A stretch of DNA of 43,090 bases. It comes from Sediminimonas sp. (GTDB lineage: Bacteria > Pseudomonadota > Alphaproteobacteria > Rhodobacterales > Rhodobacteraceae). The number at the start of each line of letters is the position of its first letter. Within the stretch, counting starts at the first letter, position 1. The position numbers and the translations under genes were made by a program. The notes below the pieces were generated by a model, which ran no database searches, was not told the origin of the DNA, and saw nothing but the letters and a program-made list of their open reading frames with translations. The DNA lies in NCBI RefSeq assembly GCF_024637375.1, contig NZ_JAGXFK010000059.1, forward strand, positions 1-43,090, in the 5' to 3' direction. This document shows positions 33,542-42,358 of the stretch, in pieces.

Positions 33542-34303
33542 ATGCGCCCGCCGCGCATAGCCCCCACCTTGGCCGCGGCGCTGGCGCTGTGGCTGGCGGC
33601 CGGGGCGGCGTGGGCCGTCGAATGCAACGACATCGCCCATGATGGGCGTGGCTACACCGTCTGCCGCGTCGATGCCGCGCACGAGGAATTGCGCCTGTTC
33701 CTGTATGACGACAGCGGCGCGCCCTGGGGCAGCTTTCGGCGTATCGACGATGGCCTGCGCGCGCAGGGGCATCGGCTGGCCTTTGCCATGAACGCCGGCA
33801 TGTATCACCCCGATCGCAGCCCGGTGGGGCTGTTTATCGAGGACGGCCAACAGGCGATGCGTCTCGTTCCCTCCGCCGGGCCGGGCAATTTCGGAATGCT
33901 GCCCAATGGCGTGCTGTGCCTGCGCGAGGGCCGCGCCGACGTGATCGAAACCCGCCAGTACATCGCCGAGGCCCCCGCCTGCCGCCATGCCACCCAATCG
34001 GGGCCGATGCTGGTGATCGATGGCGCGCTGCACCCGCGTTTCCTGCCTGACAGCACCTCGCGCCGTGTGCGCAACGGCGTCGGCACCGCAGCCGACGGGC
34101 GCACGGCGTGGTTTGCCATCTCGAAGGCGCCGGTTACTTTCCACGAATTCGCACGCCTGTTCCGCGACCGGCTTGGCGTCGATCAGGCGCTTTTTCTGGA
34201 TGGCAATATTTCGCGCCTCTACGCGCCGGGGCTGGGGAGGGCGGATATCGGGTTGCCGTTGGGCCCGGTCGTCGGCGTGATCGACCCCGTGGATGGACGA
34301 TGA
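33542..34303 (+). CDS. Phosphodiester glycosidase (DUF2233/NAGPA-like) family protein
   Basis: The 253-residue protein starts with a signal peptide (residues about 1-25, cleaved after A-W-A), so it is exported. The mature part matches the DUF2233/NAGPA domain: the F-A-M-N-A-G-M-Y segment, the N-F-G-M-L-P-N-G-V segment, [15 protein letters not shown] and the late [12 protein letters not shown]. The family includes uncovering enzyme (N-acetylglucosamine-1-phosphodiester glycosidase) and bacterial envelope proteins; the bacterial substrates are mostly unknown. It overlaps queG by four bases (ATGA), suggesting a shared transcript rbfA-DUF2233-queG although the functions look unrelated. Confidence 0.9.
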   Translation: MRPPRIAPTLAAALALWLAAGAAWAVECNDIAHDGRGYTVCRVDAAHEELRLFLYDDSGAPWGSFRRIDDGLRAQGHRLAFAMNAGMYHPDRSPVGLFIEDGQQAMRLVPSAGPGNFGMLPNGVLCLREGRADVIETRQYIAEAPACRHATQSGPMLVIDGALHPRFLPDSTSRRVRNGVGTAADGRTAWFAISKAPVTFHEFARLFRDRLGVDQALFLDGNISRLYAPGLGRADIGLPLGPVVGVIDPVDGR

Positions 34304-35334
34304 CCAGCCTCGAAGAACGCCTCAAGACCCGCGCGCGCGACGAAGGTTTTGACGCCTGCCGCCTGTGCCGCCCGTGGGACGTGCCGCAGGTGCCCGACCG
34401 GCTGACCGAATTCCTGGGCCGTGGCTATCACGGGCAGATGCGCTGGCTGTCTGAGCGGGCCGAATGGCGCGGCCAGCCGCATGTGCTGTGGCCAGAGGCG
34501 CGCACCGTCATCATGCTGGGGCAAAGCTATACCCCCGAACACGACCCTCTGGCGGTGCTGGAGCACCCCGACCGCGCCGCGATTTCCGTCTATGCGCAGA
34601 ACCGCGACTATCACGACCCGCTGAAAAAGGCGCTCAAGCGGCTGGCGCGCTGGCTGATTTCCGACGCGGGCGGCGAGGTCAAGGTGTTCGTCGATACCGC
34701 GCCAGTGCCCGAAAAACCCTTGGGCGAAGCCGCCGGAATCGGCTGGCAGGGCAGGCATACAAACCTCGTGTCGCGGGGGCTGGGCAGTTGGTTCTTCCTG
34801 GGCTCGGTGTTCACCACGCTGGATTTGCAGACCGACGCGCCCGAGACTGACCATTGCGGCAATTGCCGCGCCTGCCTCGATGTCTGCCCCACCGATGCCT
34901 TTCCGGCGCCCTACCAACTGGACGCGCGGCGTTGCATTTCCTACCTGACGATCGAACACCACGGCCCGGTAGACGAGGCTCTGCGGCCGCTGATGGGCAA
35001 CCGTATCTACGGGTGCGACGATTGCCTTGCCGCGTGCCCGTGGAACAAGTTCGCCGTTGCCGCACGCGAGGCCAAGTATCACGCCCGCGACGACCTGCTG
35101 GCGCCACCGCTGGCCGAGCTGGCCGGGCTGGACGATACCGCGTTTCGCGCGCGGTTCAGCGGCAGCCCGATCAAGCGGATCGGGCGCAACCGGTTCGTGC
35201 GCAATGTGCTGTACGCCATCGGAAATTCCGGTGACGCGTCGCTGCGCGCGGTGGCGCAGGGCCTGTGCGAAGACGCCGACGACACGGTGCGCGATGCGGC
35301 CCTCTGGGCGGTGGCGCGTCTCGATGCGCATTGA
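34300..35334 (+). CDS. queG: Epoxyqueuosine reductase
   Basis: QueG reduces epoxyqueuosine to queuosine at position 34 of GUN tRNAs, using cobalamin and two [4Fe-4S] clusters. The 344-residue protein has an N-terminal nitroreductase-like cobalamin domain, a V-D-T-A-P-V-P-E-K and G-W-Q-G-R-H-T-N-L segment, and two cluster motifs: CxxCxxCxxxCP in [13 protein letters not shown], and a second with [17 protein letters not shown]-like C-terminal part follows. The frame is open upstream inside the DUF2233 gene; the ATGA overlap and family N-terminus fix the start at 34300. It is the third tRNA-modification gene of the window. Confidence 0.96.
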   Translation: MTSLEERLKTRARDEGFDACRLCRPWDVPQVPDRLTEFLGRGYHGQMRWLSERAEWRGQPHVLWPEARTVIMLGQSYTPEHDPLAVLEHPDRAAISVYAQNRDYHDPLKKALKRLARWLISDAGGEVKVFVDTAPVPEKPLGEAAGIGWQGRHTNLVSRGLGSWFFLGSVFTTLDLQTDAPETDHCGNCRACLDVCPTDAFPAPYQLDARRCISYLTIEHHGPVDEALRPLMGNRIYGCDDCLAACPWNKFAVAAREAKYHARDDLLAPPLAELAGLDDTAFRARFSGSPIKRIGRNRFVRNVLYAIGNSGDASLRAVAQGLCEDADDTVRDAALWAVARLDAH

Positions 35335-35355
35335 ATGCCGTGGCGCCGCGCGCCG

Positions 35356-36117
35356 TCACCGCGACACGTCTTGCGCCGGTGGCTCCGGGCGGGGGCGATA
35401 GCGCGCGCCCTTCCACCACAGCTTGAGCGCCTGCCAGTGGATCAGCGCCAGCACCCGGCGCGACCCCAGCGGCCGGCGCAGCGCCGCGCCCAGCAACCCG
35501 TGCGTGCTCAGCGCCCGGCGGCGCCCGACAAGCGTGGCGGTCACGCCGCCATTGCCGCCGGTGAAGTCGATCCAGATGCCGATGCGGTCGTCGCGGATGT
35601 CGAAGCGGAACTCGTAGTGCCCCTCGGCAGGCTGGAAGGGCGAGACGTGAAAGACCTTTCGTGCCCGCAGCCGGTCACTGGCCGTGATCGGCCCCATGTC
35701 GTCGCGGCGGCACAGGTAGAAATGGCGGTCGCCGAAGGTATTGCTGACCTCGGCGATCACCACGCGCAACGCGCCGGCCGCGTCACGGCACAGCCAGAAC
35801 GACACCGGGTTGAACACATGCCCCAGAACCCGCGGTTGTGTCAGCAGCTCGATCCGCGCCGGCGTCGGCAGGCCATGGGCGTCCAACACCTCGCGTACCC
35901 AGGCCGCGCCGCGCCCGTTGTTCGGCGGCCCGCCATTGTCGATGTCCCAGAGCGACACCAGGTTGCCCCGGTTGCGCGAGAACAGGCGCGGCGTGTCCGG
36001 CGGCGGCGCCTCGGCATCCAGCAACAGGTAATCCACACCGTAGCGAAAGGCGTTCTCGATCCCGCCCTTGCGCCCATGCCATGTGTGGCCGGCGATATGG
36101 TCGATGCCACCTGTCAT
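35356..36117 (-). CDS. DUF1365 family protein
   Basis: The 253-residue protein shows the DUF1365 pattern: an N-terminal H-x-R-x-x-x-x-N-A-F-R-Y-G-V-D-Y segment, L-F-S-R-N-R-G-N, L-T-Q-P-R-V-L-G-H-V-F-N-P-V-S-F-W, an E-V-S-N-T-F-G-D-R-H segment, and K-V-F-H-V-S-P-F near the middle. The family is routinely found with flavin amine oxidases and cyclopropane-fatty-acid-synthase-like methylases. In Rhodobacter sphaeroides its relative lies in a sigma-E target operon that affects singlet-oxygen signalling and, as I recall it, furan fatty acid formation. The gene overlaps the FAD gene by four bases. No Cfa-like gene follows here. Confidence 0.9.
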   Translation of the reverse strand: MTGGIDHIAGHTWHGRKGGIENAFRYGVDYLLLDAEAPPPDTPRLFSRNRGNLVSLWDIDNGGPPNNGRGAAWVREVLDAHGLPTPARIELLTQPRVLGHVFNPVSFWLCRDAAGALRVVIAEVSNTFGDRHFYLCRRDDMGPITASDRLRARKVFHVSPFQPAEGHYEFRFDIRDDRIGIWIDFTGGNGGVTATLVGRRRALSTHGLLGAALRRPLGSRRVLALIHWQALKLWWKGARYRPRPEPPAQDVSR

Positions 36118-37415
36118 TGCGCGGCAATCCCCACCGCTGCGTCGCGCCAGCGTATTTCATGGGCCACGTTGACGGCGCTGAGCAATCCGTCTTCGTGAAA
36201 CCCGTGACCCAGCCACGCACCGCAAAACCAGGTGTTGGCGGCGCCGCTGCGCGCGCGCACCCGGTCCTGCGCGGCCAGTGCGGGAAGGTCGTAGACCGGG
36301 TGGCGCAGCGTCACCTGATCGTAGATCAGTTCTTCGCGGATCGGCCGGGTGCTGTTGAGGGTGACGAAATGCGGGTCGTCCATCGGGATCGGCTGCAACG
36401 AGTTCATCCAGTAGGTCAAATCGATCCGGTCGCTTCGCTTGTCGGCGGCTTCGGTATAGTTCCACGATGACCACACCGCGCGGCGGCGCGGCATCACGCC
36501 GGTGTCGGAATGCAGCACGATATCATTGGGCTGGTAGGCAATGGCACCCAGGTTGGTGCGCTCATCGGGTGTGGCATCGGCCAGCAGCGCCAGCGAGTCG
36601 TCGGAATGGGTGGCGAACACCACCTCGTCGAAGGCTTCCCATTCTCCGCCGTGGGCCCGCACCTCGACCCCGCGCACCGTGCGCCGCACGCCCGCCACGG
36701 GGCAGCCCAGGCGCAGGCTCACGCCCTGCGCGCGCATCGCCGCACCCAGACGGCGCACATATTCCACCGACCCGCCCTGCACGGTGTACCACTGGTGCTG
36801 GCCGGTGTGGCTGAGCAAGGCGTGGTTTTCGAAAAAGCCGATCATCGCGTGGGCGGGGAACTCCATGATCCGCTCCGCCGGGGTGGACCAGATCGCGCCC
36901 GACAGCGGCAGCAGGTAATGGTCACGAAACCACGCGCCGGTGCCCAGCCGCGAAAGGAACTGTGCCAATGTCAGGCCGCGATCCTGCGCCAGTTGCAGGG
37001 CATTGGCGTTGAACCGGAATATGTCGCGCAACATGCGCAGGAATCGCGGGTCAGCCGCGTTGCGCGGCTGGGCAAAGACAGCACGCAGATTTGCCAGCCC
37101 GTACTCGAACGCGCCGCCGCGCAGCGAGGCGCCGAAGCTCATGTTCGACTTGACCACCGGCACGTCGAGGCGTGCGAACAGCTCGGCCATGTGTGGGTAG
37201 TTGGCGTAGTTGAACACGATGAACCCGGTATCCACCGGCTGATCGCCGCGGCGCCCGGCCATGATGGTGCGGGCATGGCCGCCAAGGCGCGGTTCGGCCT
37301 CGAACAGGGTGACGTGGCGATCGGCGGCCAGCATGTGCGCCGCCCCCATGCCGGAAATCCCCGCGCCAATGACGGCGACCTTGCCTGTCGCCCCGGGGGC
37401 TGCTTCGAACGGCAT
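36114..37415 (-). CDS. FAD-dependent amine-oxidase-like oxidoreductase (lipid-modification type)
   Basis: The 433-residue flavoprotein has the N-terminal FAD motif V-A-V-I-G-A-G-I-S-G-M-G-A-A, an R-L-G-G-H-A-R-T motif, the D-T-G-F-I-V-F-N-Y-x-N-Y-P segment, and a C-terminal W-F-C-G-A-W-L-G-H-G-F-H-E-D-G segment. It resembles the NAD(P)-binding amine-oxidase-type proteins encoded next to DUF1365 and Cfa-like genes, and the R. sphaeroides sigma-E target thought to be a fatty-acyl desaturase of the furan fatty acid route. GGAGA lies shortly upstream of ATG 37415. It is divergent from rpoE. A weak sigma-E-like pair (TCATCC-N18-TATC on the minus strand, 37448-37475) lies upstream. Confidence 0.87.
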   Translation of the reverse strand: MPFEAAPGATGKVAVIGAGISGMGAAHMLAADRHVTLFEAEPRLGGHARTIMAGRRGDQPVDTGFIVFNYANYPHMAELFARLDVPVVKSNMSFGASLRGGAFEYGLANLRAVFAQPRNAADPRFLRMLRDIFRFNANALQLAQDRGLTLAQFLSRLGTGAWFRDHYLLPLSGAIWSTPAERIMEFPAHAMIGFFENHALLSHTGQHQWYTVQGGSVEYVRRLGAAMRAQGVSLRLGCPVAGVRRTVRGVEVRAHGGEWEAFDEVVFATHSDDSLALLADATPDERTNLGAIAYQPNDIVLHSDTGVMPRRRAVWSSWNYTEAADKRSDRIDLTYWMNSLQPIPMDDPHFVTLNSTRPIREELIYDQVTLRHPVYDLPALAAQDRVRARSGAANTWFCGAWLGHGFHEDGLLSAVNVAHEIRWRDAAVGIAAQ

Positions 37416-37495
37416 GTGATGTTCTCCGTGAAATCCGAGTTGTCGGGGATACGCCGCGCGGCAGAAACCGGATGAGAAAAAGCTGCGCCGCCGAG

Positions 37496-37525
37496 TGATC
37501 CGGGCATCTTTGGGCGGCGTAAACA
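37496..37525 (+). promoter_or_regulatory. Candidate sigma-E (RpoE) autoregulated promoter
   Basis: TGATCC at 37496-37501 and TAAACA at 37520-37525 are separated by exactly 18 bases. This agrees with the Rhodobacter sphaeroides sigma-E promoter, which I recall as TGATCC-N18-TAAR. It lies upstream of rpoE, where autoregulation is known in R. sphaeroides. The predicted transcription start falls near 37531-37533. A second TGATCC at 37539 lacks a matching -10. Confidence 0.72.
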
Positions 37526-37638
37526 GTGGTATGTTGGCTGATCCCGATACACTGCGCTGCACGAAAGCCCCGTCGCCACCGCCCTCGGGCCATGCTAGGC
37601 AAGGCAGGGATGACAGACATGCGAACAAGGCGCCTGCG

Positions 37639-38190
37639 GTGACAGCACAGCACAAGACCGACACCCGCGACTGGGTCGCCCACATCGAGCGCATTCGCGA
37701 TCAGGAGGACAGGCGCGCTTTCGCCGAGCTGTTCGCGCACTTCGCCCCGCGCATCAAAGGCTTTCTGATCCGCTCGGGCACCGATATGGCGCTGGCCGAG
37801 GAATGCACACAGGACGTGATGGCGACGCTCTGGCAGAAATCCCACCTGTTCGACCCCACCCGCGCCTCGGTTGCGACGTGGATCTTCACCATCGCGCGCA
37901 ACCGCAAGATCGACCTGCTGCGCAAGCAGCGCCGCCCCGAACCCGAAGACCTGCCCTGGGGCCCCGAGGCCGAGCCCGACCAGGAAGAGGCGCTTGGCCT
38001 GCAACAGGAATGCGCCCGCCTGGGCCGTGCGATCGCCGAATTGCCCGAGAAACAGCGCGAGCTGATCGAACGCGCCTATTTCGGCGATCTGTCGCACAGC
38101 GAAATCGCCGAAGAAACCGGCCTGCCCCTTGGCACGATCAAATCCCGCATCAGGTTGGCGCTGGACCGACTGCGCCACGCAATGAAATGA
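37639..38190 (+). CDS. rpoE: ECF RNA polymerase sigma factor RpoE (group ECF11 type)
   Basis: The 183-residue protein (from GTG 37639) has sigma region 2 with A-E-L-F-A-H-F-A-P-R-I-K, the T-Q-D-V-M core-binding helix and the -10-recognition segment A-T-W-I-F-T-I-A-R-N-R-K-I-D. Region 4 has the helix-turn-helix S-E-I-A-E-E-T-G-L-P-L-G-T-I-K-S-R-I-R. Together with chrR it matches the singlet-oxygen regulator of Rhodobacter. GTG 37639 has AAGG with an 8-base spacer. ATG 37531 in the same frame would add a 36-residue low-complexity extension that homologues lack. The stop overlaps the ATG at 38187, so coupling with chrR is expected. Confidence 0.93.
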   Translation: MTAQHKTDTRDWVAHIERIRDQEDRRAFAELFAHFAPRIKGFLIRSGTDMALAEECTQDVMATLWQKSHLFDPTRASVATWIFTIARNRKIDLLRKQRRPEPEDLPWGPEAEPDQEEALGLQQECARLGRAIAELPEKQRELIERAYFGDLSHSEIAEETGLPLGTIKSRIRLALDRLRHAMK

Positions 38191-38198
38191 CCGCCGCA

Positions 38199-38843
38199 AT
38201 GACCAAGATCACGCATCACCTGACCGACGCCCTGCTGATGGCCTATTCCGCCGGCACCCTGCCCGAGGCGTTCAACCTGACCATTGCCACGCACCTGTCG
38301 CTTTGCGACGAATGCCGTGCGCGCCTTGGCGCGTTCGACAGCGTCGGCGGTGCCCTGCTGGAAGGCTGCGACACCGTGGCCATGGCTGACGACAGTCTTG
38401 AAGCGACGCTGGCCCGCATCACCGGGGCGACTCCGGCGGCGGCTCCGCGGCGCAAGCGCGTCGAGGGGTTGCCGGCGCCGCTGGCCGATTACATCGGCGG
38501 CAGCCTTGACGCGGTGAAATGGCGCCCCGTCGGCATGGGTGTGAAGCAGGCGATCCTGCGCACTTCGCGCGATGCGACGGCGCGGCTGTTGTACATCCCC
38601 GCCGGTGCGGCGGTGCCCGACCATGGCCACCGCGGCACCGAACTGACGCTGGTTCTGCGCGGCGCCTTCCGCGACGAAACCGACCGTTTCGGCCCCGGTG
38701 ACATCGAGGTTGCCGACGAAAGCCTTCACCACACGCCGGTGGCAGATATCGGCGCCGATTGCATCTGCCTCGCCGCGACCGACGCGCCGCTGCGGTTTCG
38801 CGGCCTGATCCCGCGCATTGCGCAGCCGTTCCTGCGGATCTGA
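38199..38843 (+). CDS. chrR: ChrR-type zinc anti-sigma factor
   Basis: The 214-residue protein is the partner of RpoE. The N-terminal zinc anti-sigma domain has His7 in T-H-H-L-T-D-A and the H-x3-C-x2-C motif (H32, C36, C39) in T-H-L-S-L-C-D-E-C. The C-terminal cupin domain keeps its metal ligands in P-D-H-G-H-R-G-T-E and H-H-T-P-V, needed in Rhodobacter for response to singlet oxygen. The start is ATG 38199, matching the short N-terminus of the R. sphaeroides protein as I recall it; ATG 38187, which overlaps the rpoE stop, would add four residues. It ends nine bases before convergent mutL. Confidence 0.93.
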   Translation: MTKITHHLTDALLMAYSAGTLPEAFNLTIATHLSLCDECRARLGAFDSVGGALLEGCDTVAMADDSLEATLARITGATPAAAPRRKRVEGLPAPLADYIGGSLDAVKWRPVGMGVKQAILRTSRDATARLLYIPAGAAVPDHGHRGTELTLVLRGAFRDETDRFGPGDIEVADESLHHTPVADIGADCICLAATDAPLRFRGLIPRIAQPFLRI

Positions 38844-38852
38844 GCGCGGCGT

Positions 38853-40700
38853 TCAGGTGCGCCCGAACAGCCGCTCGATATCGGCAAGTTTGAGTTCCAC
38901 GTAAGTGGGGCGACCGTGGTTGCACTGGCCGGAATGGGGGGTCGCCTCCATCTCGCGCAGGAGGGCATTCATCTCGTCGGCGGCCATGCGCCGGCCCGAC
39001 CTGACCGACCCGTGGCAGGCCACGCGGCTGAGAATCGCCTCAAGCCGCGCACGCAGGGTCGGGCTTTCGCCCTCGTCGGCCAGCTCGTCGAGGATGTCGC
39101 GCAGCATCGCGCCCGCATCGACCTGACCCAGCAGCGCGGGCGTCTCGCGCACCGCCACCGCGCCGCCGCCGAACCGCTCGATTCCCAGCCCCAGCCGCGC
39201 CAGCGCCTCGGCGTGGTCCATCAGCCGGGCGCAGTCGGCTTCGGAAAGCTCGACGATCTCGGGGATCAGCAGCGCCTGCGCGGCGACGCCGTTGTCGTCC
39301 ATCTGGCGCTTGAGTTTCTCATAGACCAGCCGCTCGTGCGCGGCGTGCTGATCGACGATCACCATGCCGTCGCCGGTCTGGGCGACGATGTAATTCTCGT
39401 GCACCTGCGCCCGCGCCGCGCCCAGCGGCAGGTGCTCGGACGCCACCGCCCCGTCGCCATCGGGGCCGGGCGCCGCCGGCGCCTCGACCCGCGCGCTGTA
39501 TCCGGCGCCCAGATCGGCAAAGCCCGGCGCCTGCGCCTGGTAGGCCGCGGCCCGCGCCGCGGGGGCGCCATAGTCAGCCTGATACCGGGGCGCAGGCCCA
39601 CCCGCGCCCTCGGGGCGAAAGGCCCCGAGCGTCGCGCCCGCTACCGTGGACGACGCGCGATGCCCCGCCGCCGCCAGCGCATGGCGCAAGGCCGACACGA
39701 TCAACCCCCGTGCCAGCCCCGGATCGCGAAACCGCACCTCCGATTTCGCCGGGTGCACGTTCACATCCACCAGCTGCGGCGCGCAATCGAGAAACAGCGC
39801 CGCCGCCGGGTGCCGGTCACGGCTGAGGAAATCCTGATAGGCGGCGCGCAGCGCCCCTACCAGCAACTTGTCGCGCACCGGGCGGCCGTTGACGAACAGG
39901 TATTGCGCCACCGCCGAGCCGCGTGAATAGGTCGGCAAGGCGGCATACCCGGACAGGTGCAGCCCCTCGCGCTCGGCATCTATTGGCAGGGCGTTCTGCG
40001 CGAACTCCGCCCCCAGCACGCGGCCCAGACGGCCGTGCAGCGCATCGAACATGTCGCCCGTCTCGGCGTCGGCGCGGAAGCTCACCCGCCCGGCGCCGCC
40101 GCCGCTGACGTCGCGCAGGCAGAACGCCACATAGGGTGCGGCCATCGCCAGCCGCCGAACCACGTCCATGATCGCCTGCGTCTCGGCACGGTCGCTGCGC
40201 AGGAATTTCAGCCGTGCGGGCGTGGCATGGAACAAATCGCGCAACTCCACCACCGTGCCGGTATTCAGCGCCGCCGGCGCCACCGCGCCCGCCTGCCCGC
40301 CGCTGATCGCGACGCGCGCCCCGTCATGGCCCTCGGCGCGGCTGGTGATGGTCAGCCGGCCAACCGCGCCAAGGCTGGGCAACGCCTCGCCGCGAAAGCC
40401 GAAACTGTGGATGTCGAGCAGGTTTTCACCGTCGATCTTGGAGGTCGCATGGCGTGACAATGCCAGGGGCAACTGCTCGGGCGAAATGCCGCAACCGTCG
40501 TCGCCGACCCGTATCAGGCTCTTGCCGCCATCGGCGATGGCGATGTCGATGCGCCGTGCGCCCGCGTCGATGGCGTTCTCGACCAGTTCCTTGACCGCCG
40601 AGGCGGGGCGCTCGACCACCTCACCAGCGGCGATCCGGTTGATCGCGGCATCGTCAAGCTGCCGGATGACAGGCCGGATATTGGGGGCATGCGTATTCAT
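38853..40700 (-). CDS. mutL: DNA mismatch repair protein MutL
   Basis: The 615-residue protein has an N-terminal GHKL ATPase domain with I-A-A-G-E-V-V-x-[16 protein letters not shown] and F-R-G-E-A-L-P-S. A Pro/Ala-rich linker spans about residues 340-430. The C-terminal dimerisation domain carries the endonuclease signature D-Q-H-A-A-H-E-R-L-x-Y-E and the later A-C-H-G-S-V-R and C-N-H-G-R-P-T segments. It is therefore the nicking type of MutL used in organisms without MutH. It works with MutS in mismatch repair. The linker is GC-rich and low-complexity. The gene is divergent from the rhodanese gene by 178 bases. Confidence 0.97.
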   Translation of the reverse strand: MNTHAPNIRPVIRQLDDAAINRIAAGEVVERPASAVKELVENAIDAGARRIDIAIADGGKSLIRVGDDGCGISPEQLPLALSRHATSKIDGENLLDIHSFGFRGEALPSLGAVGRLTITSRAEGHDGARVAISGGQAGAVAPAALNTGTVVELRDLFHATPARLKFLRSDRAETQAIMDVVRRLAMAAPYVAFCLRDVSGGGAGRVSFRADAETGDMFDALHGRLGRVLGAEFAQNALPIDAEREGLHLSGYAALPTYSRGSAVAQYLFVNGRPVRDKLLVGALRAAYQDFLSRDRHPAAALFLDCAPQLVDVNVHPAKSEVRFRDPGLARGLIVSALRHALAAAGHRASSTVAGATLGAFRPEGAGGPAPRYQADYGAPAARAAAYQAQAPGFADLGAGYSARVEAPAAPGPDGDGAVASEHLPLGAARAQVHENYIVAQTGDGMVIVDQHAAHERLVYEKLKRQMDDNGVAAQALLIPEIVELSEADCARLMDHAEALARLGLGIERFGGGAVAVRETPALLGQVDAGAMLRDILDELADEGESPTLRARLEAILSRVACHGSVRSGRRMAADEMNALLREMEATPHSGQCNHGRPTYVELKLADIERLFGRT

Positions 40701-40878
40701 ACCACAATACCTAGCATGCCGCCCGCGATTCTGCTACCGGGTTCGCGTGCCCGCGCGGCACCGCCGCCACCCGATTTCGGGCGTTGCAGGTGCAAAGCTG
40801 CGCGTGATCGACTACATGCACGCCATCACACGGCGCCGCCCGGCCGAAGCATCATACCCAACCGCAGGAGACCCCGGA

Positions 40879-41262
40879 ATGAAAACCGAAACCGTCGACA
40901 ACGCCGAGCTGGAGACATGGACCGTGGCCGAGGTAGCCGCGGCCTTTGTCCGCGACGAGATCGTGCTGATCGACGTGCGCACGCCACAGGAATACATGTT
41001 CGAACATATCGAGGGCGCGCTGCTGATGCCGATGTCGTTCTTCCGAGCCGACAAGCTGCCGGGGCAGAGCGACAAGCGCATCGTGTTCCATTGCGGCTCG
41101 GGCGTGCGGTCGGACCGGGTGGCGCGCGCCGCCATCGCCGCCGGAATGGACCGCGTCGCGCACATGAGCGGCGGCATGGTGGCGTGGAAAGAGGCGCACC
41201 AGCCCTATATCGGTACCAACATGGCCACCGGCGCGCCGCAACTGGTGGACGGCCGCGGCTGA
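40879..41262 (+). CDS. Single-domain rhodanese-like protein
   Basis: The 127-residue cytoplasmic protein is one rhodanese domain: W-T-V-A-E-V-A near the start, V-L-I-D-V-R-T-P-Q-E-Y and the active-site loop C-G-S-G-V-R-S with Cys72, then G-M-D-R-V-A-H-M-S-G-G-M-V-A-W-K. It could transfer sulfane sulfur or act as a persulfide carrier; the partner is unknown. Its six-residue active loop resembles thiosulfate sulfurtransferases such as GlpE. GGAG upstream of the ATG at 40879 supports the start. It appears to be monocistronic, between divergent mutL and a convergent transporter. Confidence 0.92.
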   Translation: MKTETVDNAELETWTVAEVAAAFVRDEIVLIDVRTPQEYMFEHIEGALLMPMSFFRADKLPGQSDKRIVFHCGSGVRSDRVARAAIAAGMDRVAHMSGGMVAWKEAHQPYIGTNMATGAPQLVDGRG

Positions 41263-41274
41263 GCCCACACGCAT

Positions 41275-42186
41275 TCACGCAGGGCCGGCGCGGCGCCGGG
41301 CACGCGCCTGCCGCCGGTCGGTGTATAACAGGTAAACCGCCAGCGCCGTGACTACCACCGCCCCGCCCGCGACCATCGCGGGCGTTGGTGATTCGTCGGT
41401 GCCCAGCCACACCCACAGCGGGCCCAGCACCGTTTCCAGCAGCAACAGCAGGCTGACATTCGCGGCCGGCGTCAGGCGCGCGGCCAGCGACAACGTCATG
41501 AACGACACCGGCAGCACCACCAGCCCCGTTGCCGCGATCGCCAGCACGCCGCCATCGGCCATGCGCGCCGGCCCGGTGATCGCCAGCCCCATCAGGCCGG
41601 CCAGCAGGGCGCCGGTACCGATGCCCAGCAGGATCGGCACCGTGGGTCGCGCCCTGATCACCACGAAATTGAGCGCCAGCGTGCCCGCCACCAACAGCCC
41701 CGCAACCGCGCCCCACAGCGTCTCGATTCGCATCGTCGGCGCATCGGCGCCGCCGTGCCCGCCGAACACCGCCAGGCCGATGCCTGCCAGCACCACGACG
41801 ATGGTGATCCAGGTGGACGGATGCGTCGGCTCGCCGAACAACAGCCGTGCAAGGATGGCGGCGAAGATCGGCACCGTGGCTACCCCGAACAGCACCACCG
41901 AAACCGGTGCGGTGGCGATGCCGAAACTGAACAGCGTGGCGTTGAAGAACTGGCACGCCACGATGGTCAACCCCGCGCCCGAGGCGAAGGCACGCAGGTC
42001 GGCCCGGTGCAGCCCGCCCCGCGTCACGGCCCAGTAGGCCAGCAGCAAACACCCCATCAGGGTGCCGCGCCAGCCCAGCATCTGGAAGCCGTCCATCTCC
42101 GACCAGCGCATCAGCAACGTATCGGGCGTCAACACCAACGCGCCGAACAGCGCAAGGAATATCCCGAAAAGGGGGTGGCGTCGCAT
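41275..42186 (-). CDS. DMT-family (EamA) transporter
   Basis: The 303-residue membrane protein has about ten transmembrane helices in two EamA repeats, with the E-P-T-H-P-S segment that ends the first repeat and the L-L-L-E-T-V-L-G-P-L-W-V-W-L segment in the second. The C-terminus is Arg-rich and cytoplasmic. The ATG at 42186 is chosen since the upstream 23 codons are not hydrophobic and read like linker sequence. Substrate unknown. It is unlike the other DMT protein of the window beyond the common fold. Confidence 0.9.
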   Translation of the reverse strand: MRRHPLFGIFLALFGALVLTPDTLLMRWSEMDGFQMLGWRGTLMGCLLLAYWAVTRGGLHRADLRAFASGAGLTIVACQFFNATLFSFGIATAPVSVVLFGVATVPIFAAILARLLFGEPTHPSTWITIVVVLAGIGLAVFGGHGGADAPTMRIETLWGAVAGLLVAGTLALNFVVIRARPTVPILLGIGTGALLAGLMGLAITGPARMADGGVLAIAATGLVVLPVSFMTLSLAARLTPAANVSLLLLLETVLGPLWVWLGTDESPTPAMVAGGAVVVTALAVYLLYTDRRQARARRRAGPA

Positions 42187-42300
42187 CGGCGGCTCCTGAA
42201 CCGGGGTTTGGGATGGCCCCCGCTGGGCGGGAGCGTTGCCCGGTAATAGCGCCAAATGCGCGCCGCTCCAACCCGGGGCGCGGCGGCGTCGCGCGAATGC

Positions 42301-42330
42301 AAAAAGCCCGGGCGCCTTGTGCGCCCGGGC
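42301..42330 (-). terminator. Intrinsic terminator of the ammonium transporter gene
   Basis: GCCCGGGCGC at 42306-42315 pairs perfectly with GCGCCCGGGC at 42321-42330 through a five-base loop. On the minus strand the stem is followed directly by five T (42301-42305 are A on the plus strand). It lies 28 bases past the amt stop codon. This is the clearest intrinsic terminator in the window. Confidence 0.9.
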
Positions 42331-42358
42331 CAGTGGTCAGCCGATCAGGAAGGAAGGA

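Noticed and set aside
37539-37565. Second TGATCC as another sigma-E promoter
   Set aside because: At 18-base spacing the -10 position reads GAAA rather than TAAR, and a start there would lie inside the leader of the better promoter.
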